Below are positions 1 through 12,014 of a stretch of DNA of 64,000 nt, one piece after another (within the stretch, counting starts at the first letter, position 1; every line of letters starts with the position of its first letter). The translations under genes were made by a program, and so were the position numbers. Source of the stretch: Ganoderma boninense (Eukaryota; Basidiomycota; Agaricomycetes; Polyporales; Polyporaceae); the NCBI GenBank assembly GCA_002900995.3, contig CM035306.1, positions 1,984,001 through 2,048,000 of the forward strand, written 5' to 3'. The notes beneath the pieces are model-generated. The model saw only the letters and a program-made list of their open reading frames with translations, had not been told where the DNA came from and searched no databases.

Positions 1-639
1 GGTTGGACGCCCCGCATGCCCTCATCTGGCTTCTCTACACCATCGCCCTATGGGACGCCCTCTCGCGCCGACTTCCCCGATACCCTGACGCAGAAGCTCC
101 TTGTGGCCTCTCCGCGGCACGTGAACGGGAGCGACGTCGAGTCGGACGGCGGCGATACGCCAGGTCCCCACACGCACACAGGCGCGCGCGCATATGATCT
201 GCCCCCGCCCGAACTCCGCCCGCCTCCAGGAGCGGACCCCACCGCGCCTCGAGCGGACGACGTCACCTTCCTGGGCACTTCCACCCTGTTCCTCCCTGCA
301 CTCAGGCTACCCATAGCCTCCCTCTCTACTCCCGCGACCCAGCCACGCGCTTCTGGTCACACACGCGACGTCTCGGACAGCTCGGTGGATAGCGAGAGCG
401 ACAACGAGCCCCTCGTCGCGCCGGAAAGGCTGAAGGTCACCGCGTCGCAGGAGTTCGAGCTCTCATACGTCCCACGCAGGAGCGGATTCCTGGCTGTTGG
501 CGGGCTTCGCGTCCTGGTCGTTGAAGATCGGCTGGTTGACGAGGACGACAGCGCCGATGCCGTCCCCGTTATCCCGGTCATGGAACCTCGGGTGCTCAAG
601 GAATGGGAGGTTATTGGGGAAGTGTGGGTGAAGTCGTGA
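1..639 (+). CDS. C-terminal part of a probable TRAPP-complex subunit (Trs65-like), cut by the window edge
   Basis: The reading frame is open from the first base and ends at a TGA at 637-639, so the start codon lies outside the window. The visible 212 residues begin with a Ser/Pro-rich, probably disordered stretch. They end in a compact beta-rich segment with the pattern RSGFLAVGGLRVLVVEDR followed by LKEWEVIGEVWV. That pattern resembles the C-terminal Ig-like domain of fungal Trs65, a TRAPPII subunit that helps activate Rab GTPases at the Golgi; this is recall of the family, not a search result. The gene converges on the P450 gene, with only 64 bp between the two stop codons. The first Met in frame (position 16) is internal and should not be taken as the start. 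The family call is moderate; that this is a real 3' exon is much surer. Confidence 0.55.
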   Translation, partial: GWTPRMPSSGFSTPSPYGTPSRADFPDTLTQKLLVASPRHVNGSDVESDGGDTPGPHTHTGARAYDLPPPELRPPPGADPTAPRADDVTFLGTSTLFLPALRLPIASLSTPATQPRASGHTRDVSDSSVDSESDNEPLVAPERLKVTASQEFELSYVPRRSGFLAVGGLRVLVVEDRLVDEDDSADAVPVIPVMEPRVLKEWEVIGEVWVKS

Positions 640-703
640 CGTTGTCTCGTTGTCGTGCAGAAGGTATATTGTATCATACATTGCGAAAGGATAGGACATG
701 AAG

Positions 704-2918
704 TCACGCATCTGTGTGCCCTAGCTCTTGGAGGATCGCCTCGTGCTCCCTCGAGCGCGGCTTGATGACGCACGGGAAGGGCTTCGGGTGGCTGAAAATG
801 TTGGGTCAAAGCCACGTCTAGTGAACGCACCGAGGCGAGAGAGTGTGTCGGATACGCACCACAAAAAACCACGGTTATACTTCCCGTCCGGGATGATCTC
901 CTTGCCGTTTTCGTCCACGGCCCTCTCGATCTTGAACAACGCTAGGACACTAGCGATGGTGAACCACATAGAGTCCAGAGCCATGAATCTCCCAGGGCAG
1001 ATGCGTCTCCCGAACCCGAACGCAGCCACGGCGGGGTCGCGGACATTGGGGTCCAACGTGCCATCAGGCTGTAGGAAGCGATCTGGATTGAAGTCTGATG
1101 TATCCGGTCCGTACGCCTTCTCGTCGTGTAAGATAGCCCTAGAATAAGAGGCTGTAGTTAGCGAATCCATGCTTGAATGGAATGTCGAGATGGCAGGACC
1201 AGAGTCTAGGGTAACGTGCGATACCGTGGGAGGGTATTATGCACCACGCACCAATTGTTGGCGACGAGGAGGGTGCCTTTGGGAAGGTAATACCCCTTGT
1301 ACACGTCGTCCTCAGTCAACATATGGGGCACGTCTACGCGCAGTGGTCAGAGTCAGCGTAACGTAATCAAATAGAGATCTTCGAGGAGATGCTCGTACTG
1401 AGAGGTACGACAGGGTTCCAGCGCAAGCTTTCTCTCAGGATGGCTTCTATGTAGGGTAGCGACGACTGGTCACCAAAGTTTGGCAGACGATGCGGACCGA
1501 GGACTCGGTCCAGCTCCTTGCGGGCATTCTTTTGGATGTCGGGGTACAATGTCATGGCCAGGAAGAATGACCCGAGAGACGAGACAGTGGTATCCGCGCC
1601 ACCTGCAAATGTGGCTGATGAATATAATGCCGTCATCGCGACTAGGATGTCGGGTTAATGCCTACCAATATAGAGGGAGCCCAGCGTAGAACGCATGATA
1701 TATTCGGCGTATGCTGGGTCCTTCTCGCCCAGACTCTTTTCGATGGTCTCAACGACATACTTTGCAGCGCAGTCCTTGAGGTCACCTGCCAGCTACACAA
1801 CATAAGCAGCTGCCGCTCTCGTGAGAAGGGGAAGGGTTGTACTTACTAGCCGCTTCATTGTGTTTTCGTAAGGCGCGTCACGCAACCTATCAACCACTAC
1901 ACGCCATTCCTTCGCTCTCTTCTGGAAGCCTGCGCCAGGGAACCATTCTGGCACGTGTCTCACTGAAGTCAAGTTAGCCTCATATGTAAGGTGGTAAATG
2001 CACGCTTGCTGAGCTCACAGAGTGGGATGATATCCACCAAAAAGGAACCTGCGATCGTGGTCGCCGATACGGCGTCTCCGGCTTCTTCGGCGGTGTGAAT
2101 GTACGGGTCGTCGAGGGATTTCACGTCGATGTCGTACACCATGGCCATGATAGTTGCTGCGGCGAGGCTGCAAGAACATAGTCAGCTCGATACAAAATGA
2201 GCGATAATCCACCTGCATACTGGCGAAGATTATACGTGAGCTTCTCGGGGTGTCTATGCAGATTGACCAAAAACTGCGTGGAAACCTTCTGCTCGATCGG
2301 TCGAAAGCGCTTCACTGGACCCGGACGGAACTCTTGATGAGCGATTCTTCGACTGTCTCTCCACGGGTCACCATATGGCATGAAAGCCAAACCCCACCCG
2401 AAACCACACCTATTGCGTCCGGTATCAGCAGCTCATACGACGTGATAGCGAAAAAAAGATACCCACAATTCGTTCAGCATGACCATCCTTGGCCTGCACA
2501 AGTGCATGGCATCAGCTTCATTATTCAGCCTGCGGAGAACCGGTTGACCTATCGGAATAAATGCTGGACCGCTTGTCAAGCAACTCGTTGACGGCTCCCA
2601 ATTTATTCACCACGACGATGTTCATCCCCAGTGCGGACAGTCTGACCATCTCGGAGTCTGCATTCGGTTTTCTCGGTTAGATTTGTGGAATTAGAGACAC
2701 CATAACGTACCATAGCGGCGGCCCCATTCAGCGTATGCTTTCCAGGGAAAACCGGTCGGGTCCGGCACGTCCAGCAAGTTTCCGAGGAGGGGAAGAGGCT
2801 TGGGGCCAGGCGGGTGAGGGTATTGGGCGGTAGCCCTTCTGCTGCGTAGGAACAGCCATAGGCTCAGTAGCACACAGGTCAACGTGGCGAGGATGTCGGG
2901 GGAGGTGAGGGAGAGCAT
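704..2918 (-). CDS. Cytochrome P450 monooxygenase, microsomal type
   Basis: A multi-exon gene encoding a complete P450. The N-terminal exon gives a membrane anchor (MLSLTSPDILATLTCVLLSL), a basic stretch and the proline hinge PHPPGPKPLPLLGN. Further exons carry a helix-C-like W-R region (GDPWRDSRRIAHQEF), the I-helix oxygen-binding motif AGGADTT, the ExxR motif ESLR and the haem-binding loop FGFGRRICPGR with its axial cysteine. The last exon (704-791) ends in TGA at 704-706. I placed the start at 2916-2918 because it immediately precedes the anchor; an in-frame upstream Met would add a non-membrane leader. Fungal P450s of this kind sit in the ER membrane and take electrons from a P450 reductase. 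The substrate cannot be read from the sequence, and no secondary-metabolite core gene lies nearby. At least seven short introns interrupt the gene. Confidence 0.9.
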
Positions 2919-3750
2919 GAGGAGAACACCAAGGGCTCTAGAACTCTCGAGATCAGATCGTTTTATGTATACGTCGGCAAGAGGCGTAGCGCTAGCCCAG
3001 AGAGCCCAGAGGGACGGCGGGCGCATTTGGTGTGTAGTTTGACATTGGCGTCCTTTTCGGGGACGTGGGCCTGAACGCATGAGAAATCAGTCAAGCGATT
3101 TAGTGGCCCAAAGGAGTCGGTCGCAGCAACAAGACAATGCATGAGTATGGATCCGCTTCCGTGGACCACGATGTGGTAAGCCTCGCGCCCGGCCTCAACG
3201 TTGATCCTGAGCATGCCGTGGCGATTGTCGGTGGCATGTTGCCATTCAGGAAAGAACCTCGTGATGCTGAGCATACATTGACCTGGGGTGCAGTACAATT
3301 TTACCGGCGTGAGAGTGGAAAATTGGCTCACAGAGTACAGGTCGTAGTTTGTTTGAGACCCTGAGGTTTGCGTGATATGGGCCGAAGAAGTTTACCCTCA
3401 GGCTGTCGATGAAGCTCTGCCAGTGGCTCGGAACCAATGGAATCGTATCCGGGGCCTCTGCTCCGGCTGTTCATGAAAGATGTTCCAAGCACCGGAGAGA
3501 GATGAAAGAGATGGACTTGGGGACCATCGGCGTCCAAGCAGGAGGGTCGGACGTGAGACAGCCCTGCGAATGGTTTACGGCACAGAATCATCCGCTCCCC
3601 CCCAAAATGGGCATGCACTCGGGCCAACTCCCGGCCCGCCGGCGCCGCCCCCATCGTGGCACCGGCTGCTTCTGTTCCGTCTGGAGTCAGACTCTTGACC
3701 ACTCTCTTCCCATCCCTTCTCCTCGAAATCTCCCCATGTAGACCTATTCA
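2919..3750. other. Intergenic region between divergent P450 and BMT2 genes
   Basis: About 830 bp upstream of both the P450 (leftward) and the rRNA methyltransferase gene (rightward). Open frames here are short, overlap on both strands and show no recognisable domain, so I call none of them genes. The region presumably holds both promoters; no clear TATA box was seen. Confidence 0.5.
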
Positions 3751-4843
3751 ATGCCCAAGGGACGCAAGAATACACGCAGAACACCCGTGACCTCGACCGC
3801 CCCTTCTGACCATTCTTCCCTTCCTTCTGGCTCCTCAAATCGACCCCAAGTAACGAGAACGATCATCCGCCGCTTCCATGTCCTTATCAAACGCCAAACC
3901 CAGCTCCAGCATCTTCTCCAGGATGCCACTGCGAAGAAGCACAACCAGGACTTGACATCGGCCAGGGCAGAACTGGTCGATGTCGAGCGTGACATTGACG
4001 CTTTGGGTGGGCTCGCTGCGTATCAGCGCATGTCCACCATCGGTCAAGGCAAGGACAGAGGCGGCGGAAGCGAAAAGGTGCTCATCGGATGGCTGCGCGA
4101 GCTAGGACTGCCGGAGGAGCTAGAGCGCAAGGGCACAAAGCTTCGGTCAGTTATCCATCCACGTTTATACCCAGACTCCATCCACCCCATATTCAATGCG
4201 TCGGTGCAGCCTTCTCGAAGTTGGTGCTCTCAAGCCAGACAACTATACATCTTGTCAGGCGTGGGTAGATGTAACCCCTATAGACCTCCATTCACAACAT
4301 CCCAACATCCTCGAGCAGGACTTTCTGCTCATGGATCCTCATGAACACCGCGAAAAATGGGGTGCGATCAGCCTGAGTCTCGTTCTCAACTTTGTACCTG
4401 ATGCTCAGGATCGAGGTAAGGACGGTCCTTCCAATATTGAGGCAAGCATTGAATTACAATCGATGACCCCTGCCTAGGCAAGATGTTGAAGTTGGCACGT
4501 AGTATGTTGCACTCCGGCGGCCTCCTTTTCGTAGCGGTATGTCCCTCCTGCTGCACCTTCCTATTTAGATGTTGCTCGCTCACGGAGAATGTTGCGTTTG
4601 TAGCTTCCACTACCTTGTATCTTGAATTCAAGGTACACCACAGCAGAACATTACGAAACCCTCATGGTCGCAGTTGGGTTTGAGAAGCTCCAATCAAGGT
4701 GGAAGGAGGGTGGCAAGATGGCGTACTGGCTGTTCCGACGGATTGATCGGACCGCCTCCACAACATATCAAGACCATATACTGTACGAGAAGAAGACTGT
4801 GTTCCGCACGGGAGACAGAAATAATTTTGTAATATTGCTGTAG
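3751..4843 (+). CDS. BMT2: 25S rRNA adenine-N1 methyltransferase (Bmt2 family)
   Basis: Four exons join cleanly: 3751-4145, 4210-4415, 4478-4536 and 4604-4843. The N-terminal exon has a Lys/Arg-rich start (MPKGRKNTRR, suited to nucleolar targeting) and a helical region. The second exon opens with the SAM-binding segment LLEVGALKPDNY, then WVDVTPIDLHS and ILEQDFL. The third and fourth give SLSLVLNFVPDAQDRG, a GGLLFVALPLPC motif and NSRY, all characteristic of Bmt2, the nucleolar enzyme that methylates N1 of an adenine in 25S rRNA. The exon 3-4 junction restores the LPLPC..NSRY motif exactly, which supports the splice sites. The gene converges on the D-lactate dehydrogenase gene, with 70 bp between stop codons. 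Length (299 aa) fits the family. Start: ATG at 3751 with no better upstream choice. Confidence 0.9.
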
Positions 4844-4913
4844 CGATTGTCTAAAGCCGGGCCCAGGCAAAATCTCGGACATGATCACGGTGGTCTAACT
4901 GGATGAGCCTTTG

Positions 4914-7389
4914 TTATGATCTGTTGGGTCTGGGTACAACTACCCCGCACGCCATGAATATTTGAATCAGTACTGTGCCGCTTCTGTTTGCTGTACAGTT
5001 GACCAGCTCTCACCTTTCCTGGGTTCATAATGTTGAGCGGATCAACAGCACGCTTGATTGTCCACATCAACTCAACCGTGTCGGCCCCAAGCTCATCCAC
5101 AAGATACTCTTTCTTTCCCACTCCTACGCCGTGCTCGCCAGTGCCTGTCTCCCTTAAGTATCAGTTTTCTGAAATTAGAAGCTTGTGTCAATAGTCCTCA
5201 CACGTTCCGTCCAAGGCGATCGCTCGATGCACGAGACGATGAACGGCATCTTCGACTGCCTTCAGCTCCTCGTCATTTCGGAACTTGATGAGGGCATGGA
5301 AGTTTCCTGATGCCTGAGGGTTAACGGGCGACCATTGAAAGACTAGTACATCTCACTGACCATCGCCGACGTGGCCGACTATTGTAGCCCTCAAGTTTGA
5401 TGCTGCCAGGTCCTTCTTGGTCTCGTACACTAGTTCCGGTAAGCGAGAGACGGGGACACTGAGTATCCATTGAGCCTCATATCGTGCAGAGGAAGCGCCA
5501 CGAGGAACTCACCAGACGTCTGTCGTCCACACCCTTGCGCCTTCCTCACTCTGGATAGTGCTGGTCAAAGCATACTTGCGGTTGTCCCATAGCTCATCCG
5601 CCTCCTCCTTGGTACTAGCAAACTGGAAGTTGTTTCCGCCATGCTCAAGGACGGTCTTCTGGACACTCTGAGCTGTAGCGGCAATAGCAGAGGGGTCCCC
5701 TTGGATCTTGAAGAACAAGGTGTCAACGACGGGGTACTGTTTCGACACGAGACCAGCTTTATTGCTGGCGGCGATCACTGTACCGGACCAAAACCTCTAT
5801 ATCAACAATGCGATTACGAGGAGATAAAGAAGCATGTCCTACTTTCGTCGTCCATCAGCTCGACACACTCTGATCAACCCTAATGTTAGTAGACGCTACA
5901 GATGTCCTGAAAAATTCACTGACGTATATGCGGGCCAGCCGGAGAGTTGAGAATCTCTTGCACTGCGCTAACAGCCTTCTCAACATTCGGAAATTGGGCC
6001 ATCGCCACCTTCGTCGGAATTACGGGTGCAAGCCTTAATGTCGCTGGACAATAGAAATATTCGTAAGACGGAAGGCTCTCGGATTGACAGAATAAGTTCG
6101 CTAGCCTTCCGTCACGATCCCCAAGGTACCTTCGGCGCCGATGAAGAGTTTCGTCATATCGACGCCTGCGGACGACTTCCGTGCCCGTCGCCGGGTCTTG
6201 ATCACTTTGCCATTGGGCAGAACGACAGTAAAGTTGAGGAACCATTCGGCCCTTGCAGTTCCGTAGCGTACAGCGTTCGCTGTTAGATGGTTCTCATTCA
6301 GGTTGGCCTCTTTGACAGGTCAGTCCAGCACTTACTTCCAGAACAGCCGGTGCCCACCATGCCGCCAATAGTCTGCATGACGATCAGCATCCGACCTTCA
6401 TTTGTATGCACTCGCCAGGATGCTCACAGCGCCTGGTCCTGGATCAAGCTTTAGAGCGGAAAGTAAGTGCTACGTCCCATGATTGGCACGGCATGTGCAG
6501 GAAGGCGTCTCACGGGAAAGAAGAGGCATATACCCTTCTCAGCCAGGAATGAATTGATGTCTTCCCATCGTGCACCGGCTTGACACACAATATCACTGTC
6601 GGCCTCTGCACATACATCCAGGTCAGTGGCGCAACATGGGGGCATGCAACGTTTCCCACCATGAAGCTCTAGTATTTTGTTCATGCCTGACATGTCAAGG
6701 CAGATGCTGCCTGACGGGTACTGTAACGGCAATGTTCTGAGCCAGACTTCGCTGAGGTTAAGAATGAGGCTTACTCCGGAGAAGTGGCCTTCCAAACTTG
6801 TCGCCCCGCTGTACGGGACGATGGGGACCCTGTACTTCCGCGCGATATTTACGACGGTGACGACGTCTTCCGTGTTTTCCACCCGCACGACTACAGAATG
6901 AGGAGATTCCGGATGGTACGAGTTCTCCGAAGACCCATAAGCCTTGAGGACCTTTGGATCCAAGTTTGTTGCCCCGGACCCATCCAGCGTGGCTTGCAAC
7001 TCCTGGATGGCTAGCTGCAGCTCCTTGCGCGAGGCATATTTTGGGGTTGCAGAATTCGAGGTACCTGGCAATAGAGTGTTATAGACCTTGAATTTATCCT
7101 TGTCCGCAGGTGGAGCTGTGTCGAGATGTAGCGTAGGGTTAGAAATGCCATAATAAACGACGGTTGCCGCGAGCACGAGCCCAAGGCTAACAGCGACATG
7201 CTGCAAATTCACAGCCGAGCCTTGCCCAGAGGGGAGTTTGCGATCGACAGAGGAGTTGGAGGACACGTCACGGCTGAAGCTATGACCTGGACGATGCGAG
7301 CCAGCTCGGCGGGTCGCGGTGGGGAGTACAGTTGAACGCACCACGCTCCTCGAACAGTTGTAGAGCGAGCGGCGCAAGATTCGATCCAT
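4914..7389 (-). CDS. DLD1: Mitochondrial D-lactate dehydrogenase (cytochrome), FAD-linked
   Basis: A multi-exon FAD-binding oxidoreductase of the DLD family, which oxidises D-lactate to pyruvate and passes electrons to cytochrome c at the inner mitochondrial membrane. From the start at 7387-7389 the protein opens with an Arg/Ser-rich amphipathic presequence ([20 protein letters not shown]), followed by one membrane segment ([17 protein letters not shown]). The FAD domain follows: [19 protein letters not shown] joined to LDPGPGA, then [18 protein letters not shown] and [15 protein letters not shown]. The C-terminal substrate domain includes a segment close to [13 protein letters not shown] and NIMNPGK. 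Joining a 3' intron after NPGK yields a short tail ending at a TAA at 4914-4916; that last junction is the least certain. A further in-frame Met lies 16 codons upstream, but the presequence begins better at 7389. The gene appears intact. Confidence 0.88.
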
Positions 7390-7722
7390 CTGCCACAAAG
7401 TTGAACTTGCTGGGAGGAGGGAACAGAATCCGGCCATAAAACGGCACTACTTATTGCAGGCCGAGTGATTAGTAATGACGCAATTTTGCGTGATCTCACA
7501 ATGTTAACCGTCCCCTCGTGACAACCTTTGTGCGCGGAGAACCCGTGGGCTGTCATTCTGGGACTGCATTGTCGCTCGGCGGGATAATGGTAGAGATAGG
7601 CGGTGTTTAATGGACGGAATGCGTGGCGGATAGACGCGCTCACTTGAAGCACTCCTTTTCAATCGTGGATTGGGCTTGTTGGGAAGGGAGGAACGCAGAT
7701 GATTATAAGGAGATAGGATATT
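7390..7722. other. Short intergenic region between two head-to-tail genes
   Basis: The 333 bp between the uL15m stop and the D-lactate dehydrogenase start must hold the uL15m 3' end and the DLD promoter. No further gene or clear motif was seen. Confidence 0.4.
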
Positions 7723-8674
7723 CTACTTCGCCTTCTCGTACTCCTGGGTCTTGAATGTGAGAAGTTGTTTGGAAAGCGACTTCCAGCGTTCTTCTACAGC
7801 GGGCATCTTGTCCAGGGCAGTAGGTGAAAGGTAACCCCGGTTCCGCCATGAAGTGTACCATACTGTTGCCGATGTGAGCATAGCGATGATGGGACAGGGA
7901 AGTGACACGTACATATGTCGTTCTTGCGCGTCGGTGCGGCCTCCGTGTGCTCCGTGTTGCCCTTGACACAATCGCGCAGAGCAAGGTCATTGTAGTACTT
8001 GCAGAAAACAGACCCGCCCTTCTTCTCGACAGCACGGATCGCGCTTTGCGAAGCGCGTGAAGGCGTAATATGAATGGCGGACTTCAAGTGCTCGGAACCC
8101 TGGAGTCTGTGCGCGTTAGAATGGCACGACCGCTGGCGAATTTGCACTCACGCTGCCCAAGAGTTTGATACCGTCATGCACTTGGTGGATGCATCCACTC
8201 GATAACAACTCGCGCGCGGTGATAGGCTTGTCTGGTGACGAAGTGAGGCGACCTGTGTCAATCCAGTGCTGGATACGGTCTAGGTTGACAGGCGCATATG
8301 TCTTCTGGTTTCTGAAGGACGCCAACGGGCGTAAAGACAAAATATGAACGCACAGCAAGATATGAAACGCACTGGTTGACGAAACCCGTCTTAGGGAACC
8401 GCTTGACAATGGTTGTCTGACCACCCTCGAAGCCTGCTTTTGGCTTGCCATTCCCGGCGCGAGCTTTCTGACCCTTGTGACCACGTCCGGAGGTCTTTCC
8501 GAGGCCGGAACTGCGACCACGACCCAACCGTTTTTGCTGAACCGCCAACGTCAGCCAGCGCGGACCAGGACAGAGAGCCAGTCATACCGTAGACTGCGAT
8601 CCAGGCGCAGGGGAAAGGTTGAAGAGGTGGACACGACCCGCGGTCGCCTTAAAGCGCGAGGCCACACCAGACAT
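7723..8674 (-). CDS. MRPL10: Mitochondrial large-subunit ribosomal protein uL15m
   Basis: Exon 1 (8674-8588) encodes a 29-residue Met-Ser leader that looks like a mitochondrial presequence ([17 protein letters not shown]). It splices in phase 0 to an exon starting at 8536 that gives [26 protein letters not shown], the glycine- and arginine-rich N-terminal signature of L15. The next segments ([20 protein letters not shown]) are also typical. Later exons carry the C-terminal fold ([25 protein letters not shown]) and end with a mitochondrial-type extension, [12 protein letters not shown], closing in EYEKAK and a stop at 7723-7725. The product is part of the mitoribosome. It is transcribed divergently from the 5'-nucleotidase gene, 321 bp away. 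The first exon is easy to miss because of its length; the in-frame splice makes it convincing. Confidence 0.9.
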
Positions 8675-8995
8675 CTCCGAGCGACCAAGTCCCAGGAAAA
8701 GAGCAGAGGAAAGGCAGGCCGCAACTCGCGGAGGAGTTGGCGTCGAACTTGAAAGCGAGCCAGGCGGAGGCGCGGGGGCCCTTAGGCTCGATAGGGCTCG
8801 ATGGCGTTGCCTATTTTGGGAGTAAACGCCGACCGCGTGGCTTTGACGCCGACCTCTCGCATTGGCCGGGGCCCGCGGGGCAGGGTGATCCCCTCGCGTC
8901 CCCTCGCTTGAAGGCATATGTAGCTCAGCGCCGAATATAGCTCTCATCTTCTCCAGCCTCCTCTCCTGCTTGCTGCGTGGGCTGTTCGTCACAGT
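8675..8995. promoter_or_regulatory. Shared upstream region of divergent uL15m and 5'-nucleotidase genes
   Basis: A 321-bp GC-rich interval between two divergent start codons. Both promoters must lie here. No canonical TATA box was identified in it. Confidence 0.4.
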
Positions 8996-11836
8996 ATGTC
9001 GACCCTCAACATCCTGCATTTCAACGATGTCTATCGTGTGCAGCCTTTCAAACTCGAGCCCAAATCTCCAGAGACCATTGACGTGACCCAATGGGCTGCC
9101 ATGCTCGACGATCTCAGAGATCAGTGGCCATTGAGGCACGATGGAAAACGCGACGGTTTGGTGCTCTTCTCTGGAGATGTGTTCAGCCCCTCGGTGGAGA
9201 GCTCTGTCACAAGAGGAAGTCATATGGTTCCCGTCATGAACACACTCGCCCCCGATGTTTCCCTCACAGGTAGGCCTTCTCCAAATCCTTGACATACCGA
9301 GTAACCTCAAATGCATTGCCGTCTAGGAAATCACGACTTTGATTTCGGTGAGGAACTCCCTCCTTTGCTGTATTGCGCTGTGCAAGACATTGTCGTTGTC
9401 TTTAGGGTACCCTCACCTCTCCAATCTGATTCAAGACACAAACTTTGTTAGTTCTCGCCCGTGTCAGGTGACTATATAGTGTTAATTCCCGCATACAGCC
9501 ATGGATCTTGAGCAATATCATTAACACCGATACATCTCAAGTCCCGGAACATCTCCTTGAGTTCGTTGTCTTAGAGCGTGCAGGTGTTCGCGTAGGCGTC
9601 ATCGGGCTTGTAGAGAAGTAAGACATGACAACCCCCCTTTCTTTCTGGCAGGATGACTGCGACGCTAAGCCCGTCTCTGCAGAGAATGGATCGCAACAGT
9701 TTCCACTTGGCCCGCGAATTTCCAGTACAAGGACATGGCCGAAGTTGCTCTCGACCTTTCAAAGCGTCTCCGAGATCCCACCGGAGAACATAAATGCGAC
9801 TTGATCATTGCACTTACACATGCTAGGTACGTCCTTTGACTATGTTGGCATGGCCTGACGACTCATGCGTCATTTCGTCCAGGGTGCCGAACGTATGTTC
9901 GTGATCCCTCTAGCCGTACCTGAGTTCACCTCCTGAATGTGCTGTCAGGACATTGCCCTTGCCAAGAAGATCAATGCTCTTTCACCGTCAGCTCAAGAAA
10001 AGACTCCCATTGACGACCTCCACGGAGCTGACATCATCTTCGGGGGACATGACCATCTTTACTACATTTCGAAGGGCGTGACTTCGTGGGAGAACTATGA
10101 CCTGAACCAAGAAGTTCTCGGCGGAGAACAGGACCATGGTGATGTCCTTGTGGTGAAGAGCGGTACAGATTTCAGGGATCTTAGTGATTTGAAGCTAGAC
10201 CTTGCGGAAACCGCGGAAGGTAGTGTCCGAAGGAAAGTCATCAAAGCCATCACCGGTAAAGCAACCGCGAGCATGTTTTCAATTTCGGCAGCTAAAATAT
10301 TCCGTAGGGAATCACGTCGAAACGACTCCGGACTACAGAAAGAGCCAGCCCTTGGCAGAACTCCTCAAAGATGTTCTATCAACCGTGTCTTCTGCACTGA
10401 AGGCGCCAGCTTGCAAGAGTGCTGTTGAACTGGACCTCCGTTCGTCGCTCATCCGCGTGCAAGAGGTAAAGAACTGTTCTTCGAATTGGCTGAGTGCTTT
10501 GGGTTTGCATTGATTGCGATGACCAGACTGCTGCGGCGAACTGGTTCGCTGATGTTCTCCGCCATGCGTACGATGATGCTTTGTGTCTTCAAACCGGAGG
10601 CGGTTCCGATGGTGTCTTCATATGTGCTGGAACCCTCCGTGGAGACTCAGTTTATGGACCTGGCTTGGTCACGCTGGGGAACATTCTCGAGATATTACCG
10701 TTTGAAGACCCGGTAGTTGTCCTGGAGTTGGATGGTGAGACCATCTGGGCGGCACTGGAAGCGTCCCTGGAAACGTGGCCTGCGCAGGAAGGGTAAGCAA
10801 GAATGTCCTTATGCTTATAACGCATTTGTTTATGTCCTGTAAATCTTCCCAGACGTTTCCCCGTGATCTCTGGCTTCCGTGTTTCATGGGACTCCCGCCG
10901 TCCGCCCGGCCAGCGCGTCCTTGGAGTCTGGCTCCTACAAGAGCAACTCAATGGAAGTACAAGCAACTCGGGAGCCAGCACACCCACAACGCCGACACAG
11001 AGTGGCCATGCATCGCCCCAACGAGCAGGTTCAGCGTCTTCATCCACGTCCAATTTGCTGCCAAACGCTGCAGCTAACCAGTCGACCCCGACACTGGTCG
11101 ACGGGGAGCCGGTTCAACGTGTCAAGGGAGGCAGGATGTACAAGATCGTTACTCGAGAATATATGGCCCAGGGCCATGACGGCTTCTTGCCTCTCAAGGG
11201 CAACAAATACCTTGTGGATGATGAGAGTGGTCAGCTCATGAGCGCTATTGTGCGCAAATACCTCCTGGGTGCGTGTCTAGTAGATTTGCAACGCCTCGGC
11301 CCACATCCTGACGCCCCACTTCCACAGGGTGCCGCTTTGTGAACCGCCTCTCGCGCCTAGCAAACATGCATGTCCTGATGCTCCTCGACCCCGAGACCCC
11401 TGCGGTCGTCTCGCGCGAGAAGGCCCGCCAGTCGCATGCCGCCCGCCACTCACGGTCGAAGTCGAAGGACAGGCTCGCCGGGGCGGTGCGCTCCAAGAGC
11501 CCGGCGCATATGCTCAGAGACGCGATTCCGCGCTCGCTGAGCCCGTCGCGCATCGGCGACATGTGGCGGCGTGTCGCGGGCGCCGCCTTGCGGTGGTCGC
11601 GTGGGCACTACCGCGACAACCTGCGCATCTCAGCGCGAGAGCACATGAGCGACGTCGACTGCTTTGACGGGGCGAAGGTCAGGAAGGGGCGGTTTGAGAG
11701 AGAGGAAGCGAAGGTCCGGGAAGAAGTCAAGGAGAGCAAGGGAGAAGAAGGCGCCGAGTTGACTGGCTTCGAGGAAGACCTGCTGACCATTTTCCCGATG
11801 GTCGACGGTAGGTTGAAGGACGAAGGGAGGAAGTGA
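8996..11836 (+). CDS. 5'-nucleotidase / UshA-like metallophosphoesterase
   Basis: A multi-exon gene. The N-terminal metallophosphatase domain shows the metal-binding set in order: LHFNDVYR, FSGDVFSPS, GNHDFDFG (restored across the intron after 9270), ALTHAR and GGHDHLYY. A linker leads to the C-terminal nucleotidase domain, recognisable from GGSDGVFICAGTLRGDSVYGPGLVTLGNILEILPFED and VVLELDGETIWAALE. This is the two-domain plan of 5'-nucleotidases that remove phosphate from nucleotides or related esters. No N-terminal signal peptide is visible (MSTLNILHFN), so it may act in the cytosol rather than at the surface. An insert rich in Ser/Thr/Asn sits around 10950-11100. The C-terminus is a long charged tail ending in a TGA at 11834-11836. 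Substrate specificity is unknown. Confidence 0.85.
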
Positions 11837-12014
11837 AGTGAAGTGCCATCACGAAGTTGTCTCGTCGTAGGATTCAAAGAGCGGAGGGTGTAGATTCAAA
11901 GGCCATGTATTATACAGTGATGTCAGTGTTCCCAGTCCAGATTCGGTCGGCTCTGAGCAAATCTGCTCCTTTCATACTCGAGGGTAGGCTTTTACAAGCC
12001 CTGTAAACGACGTC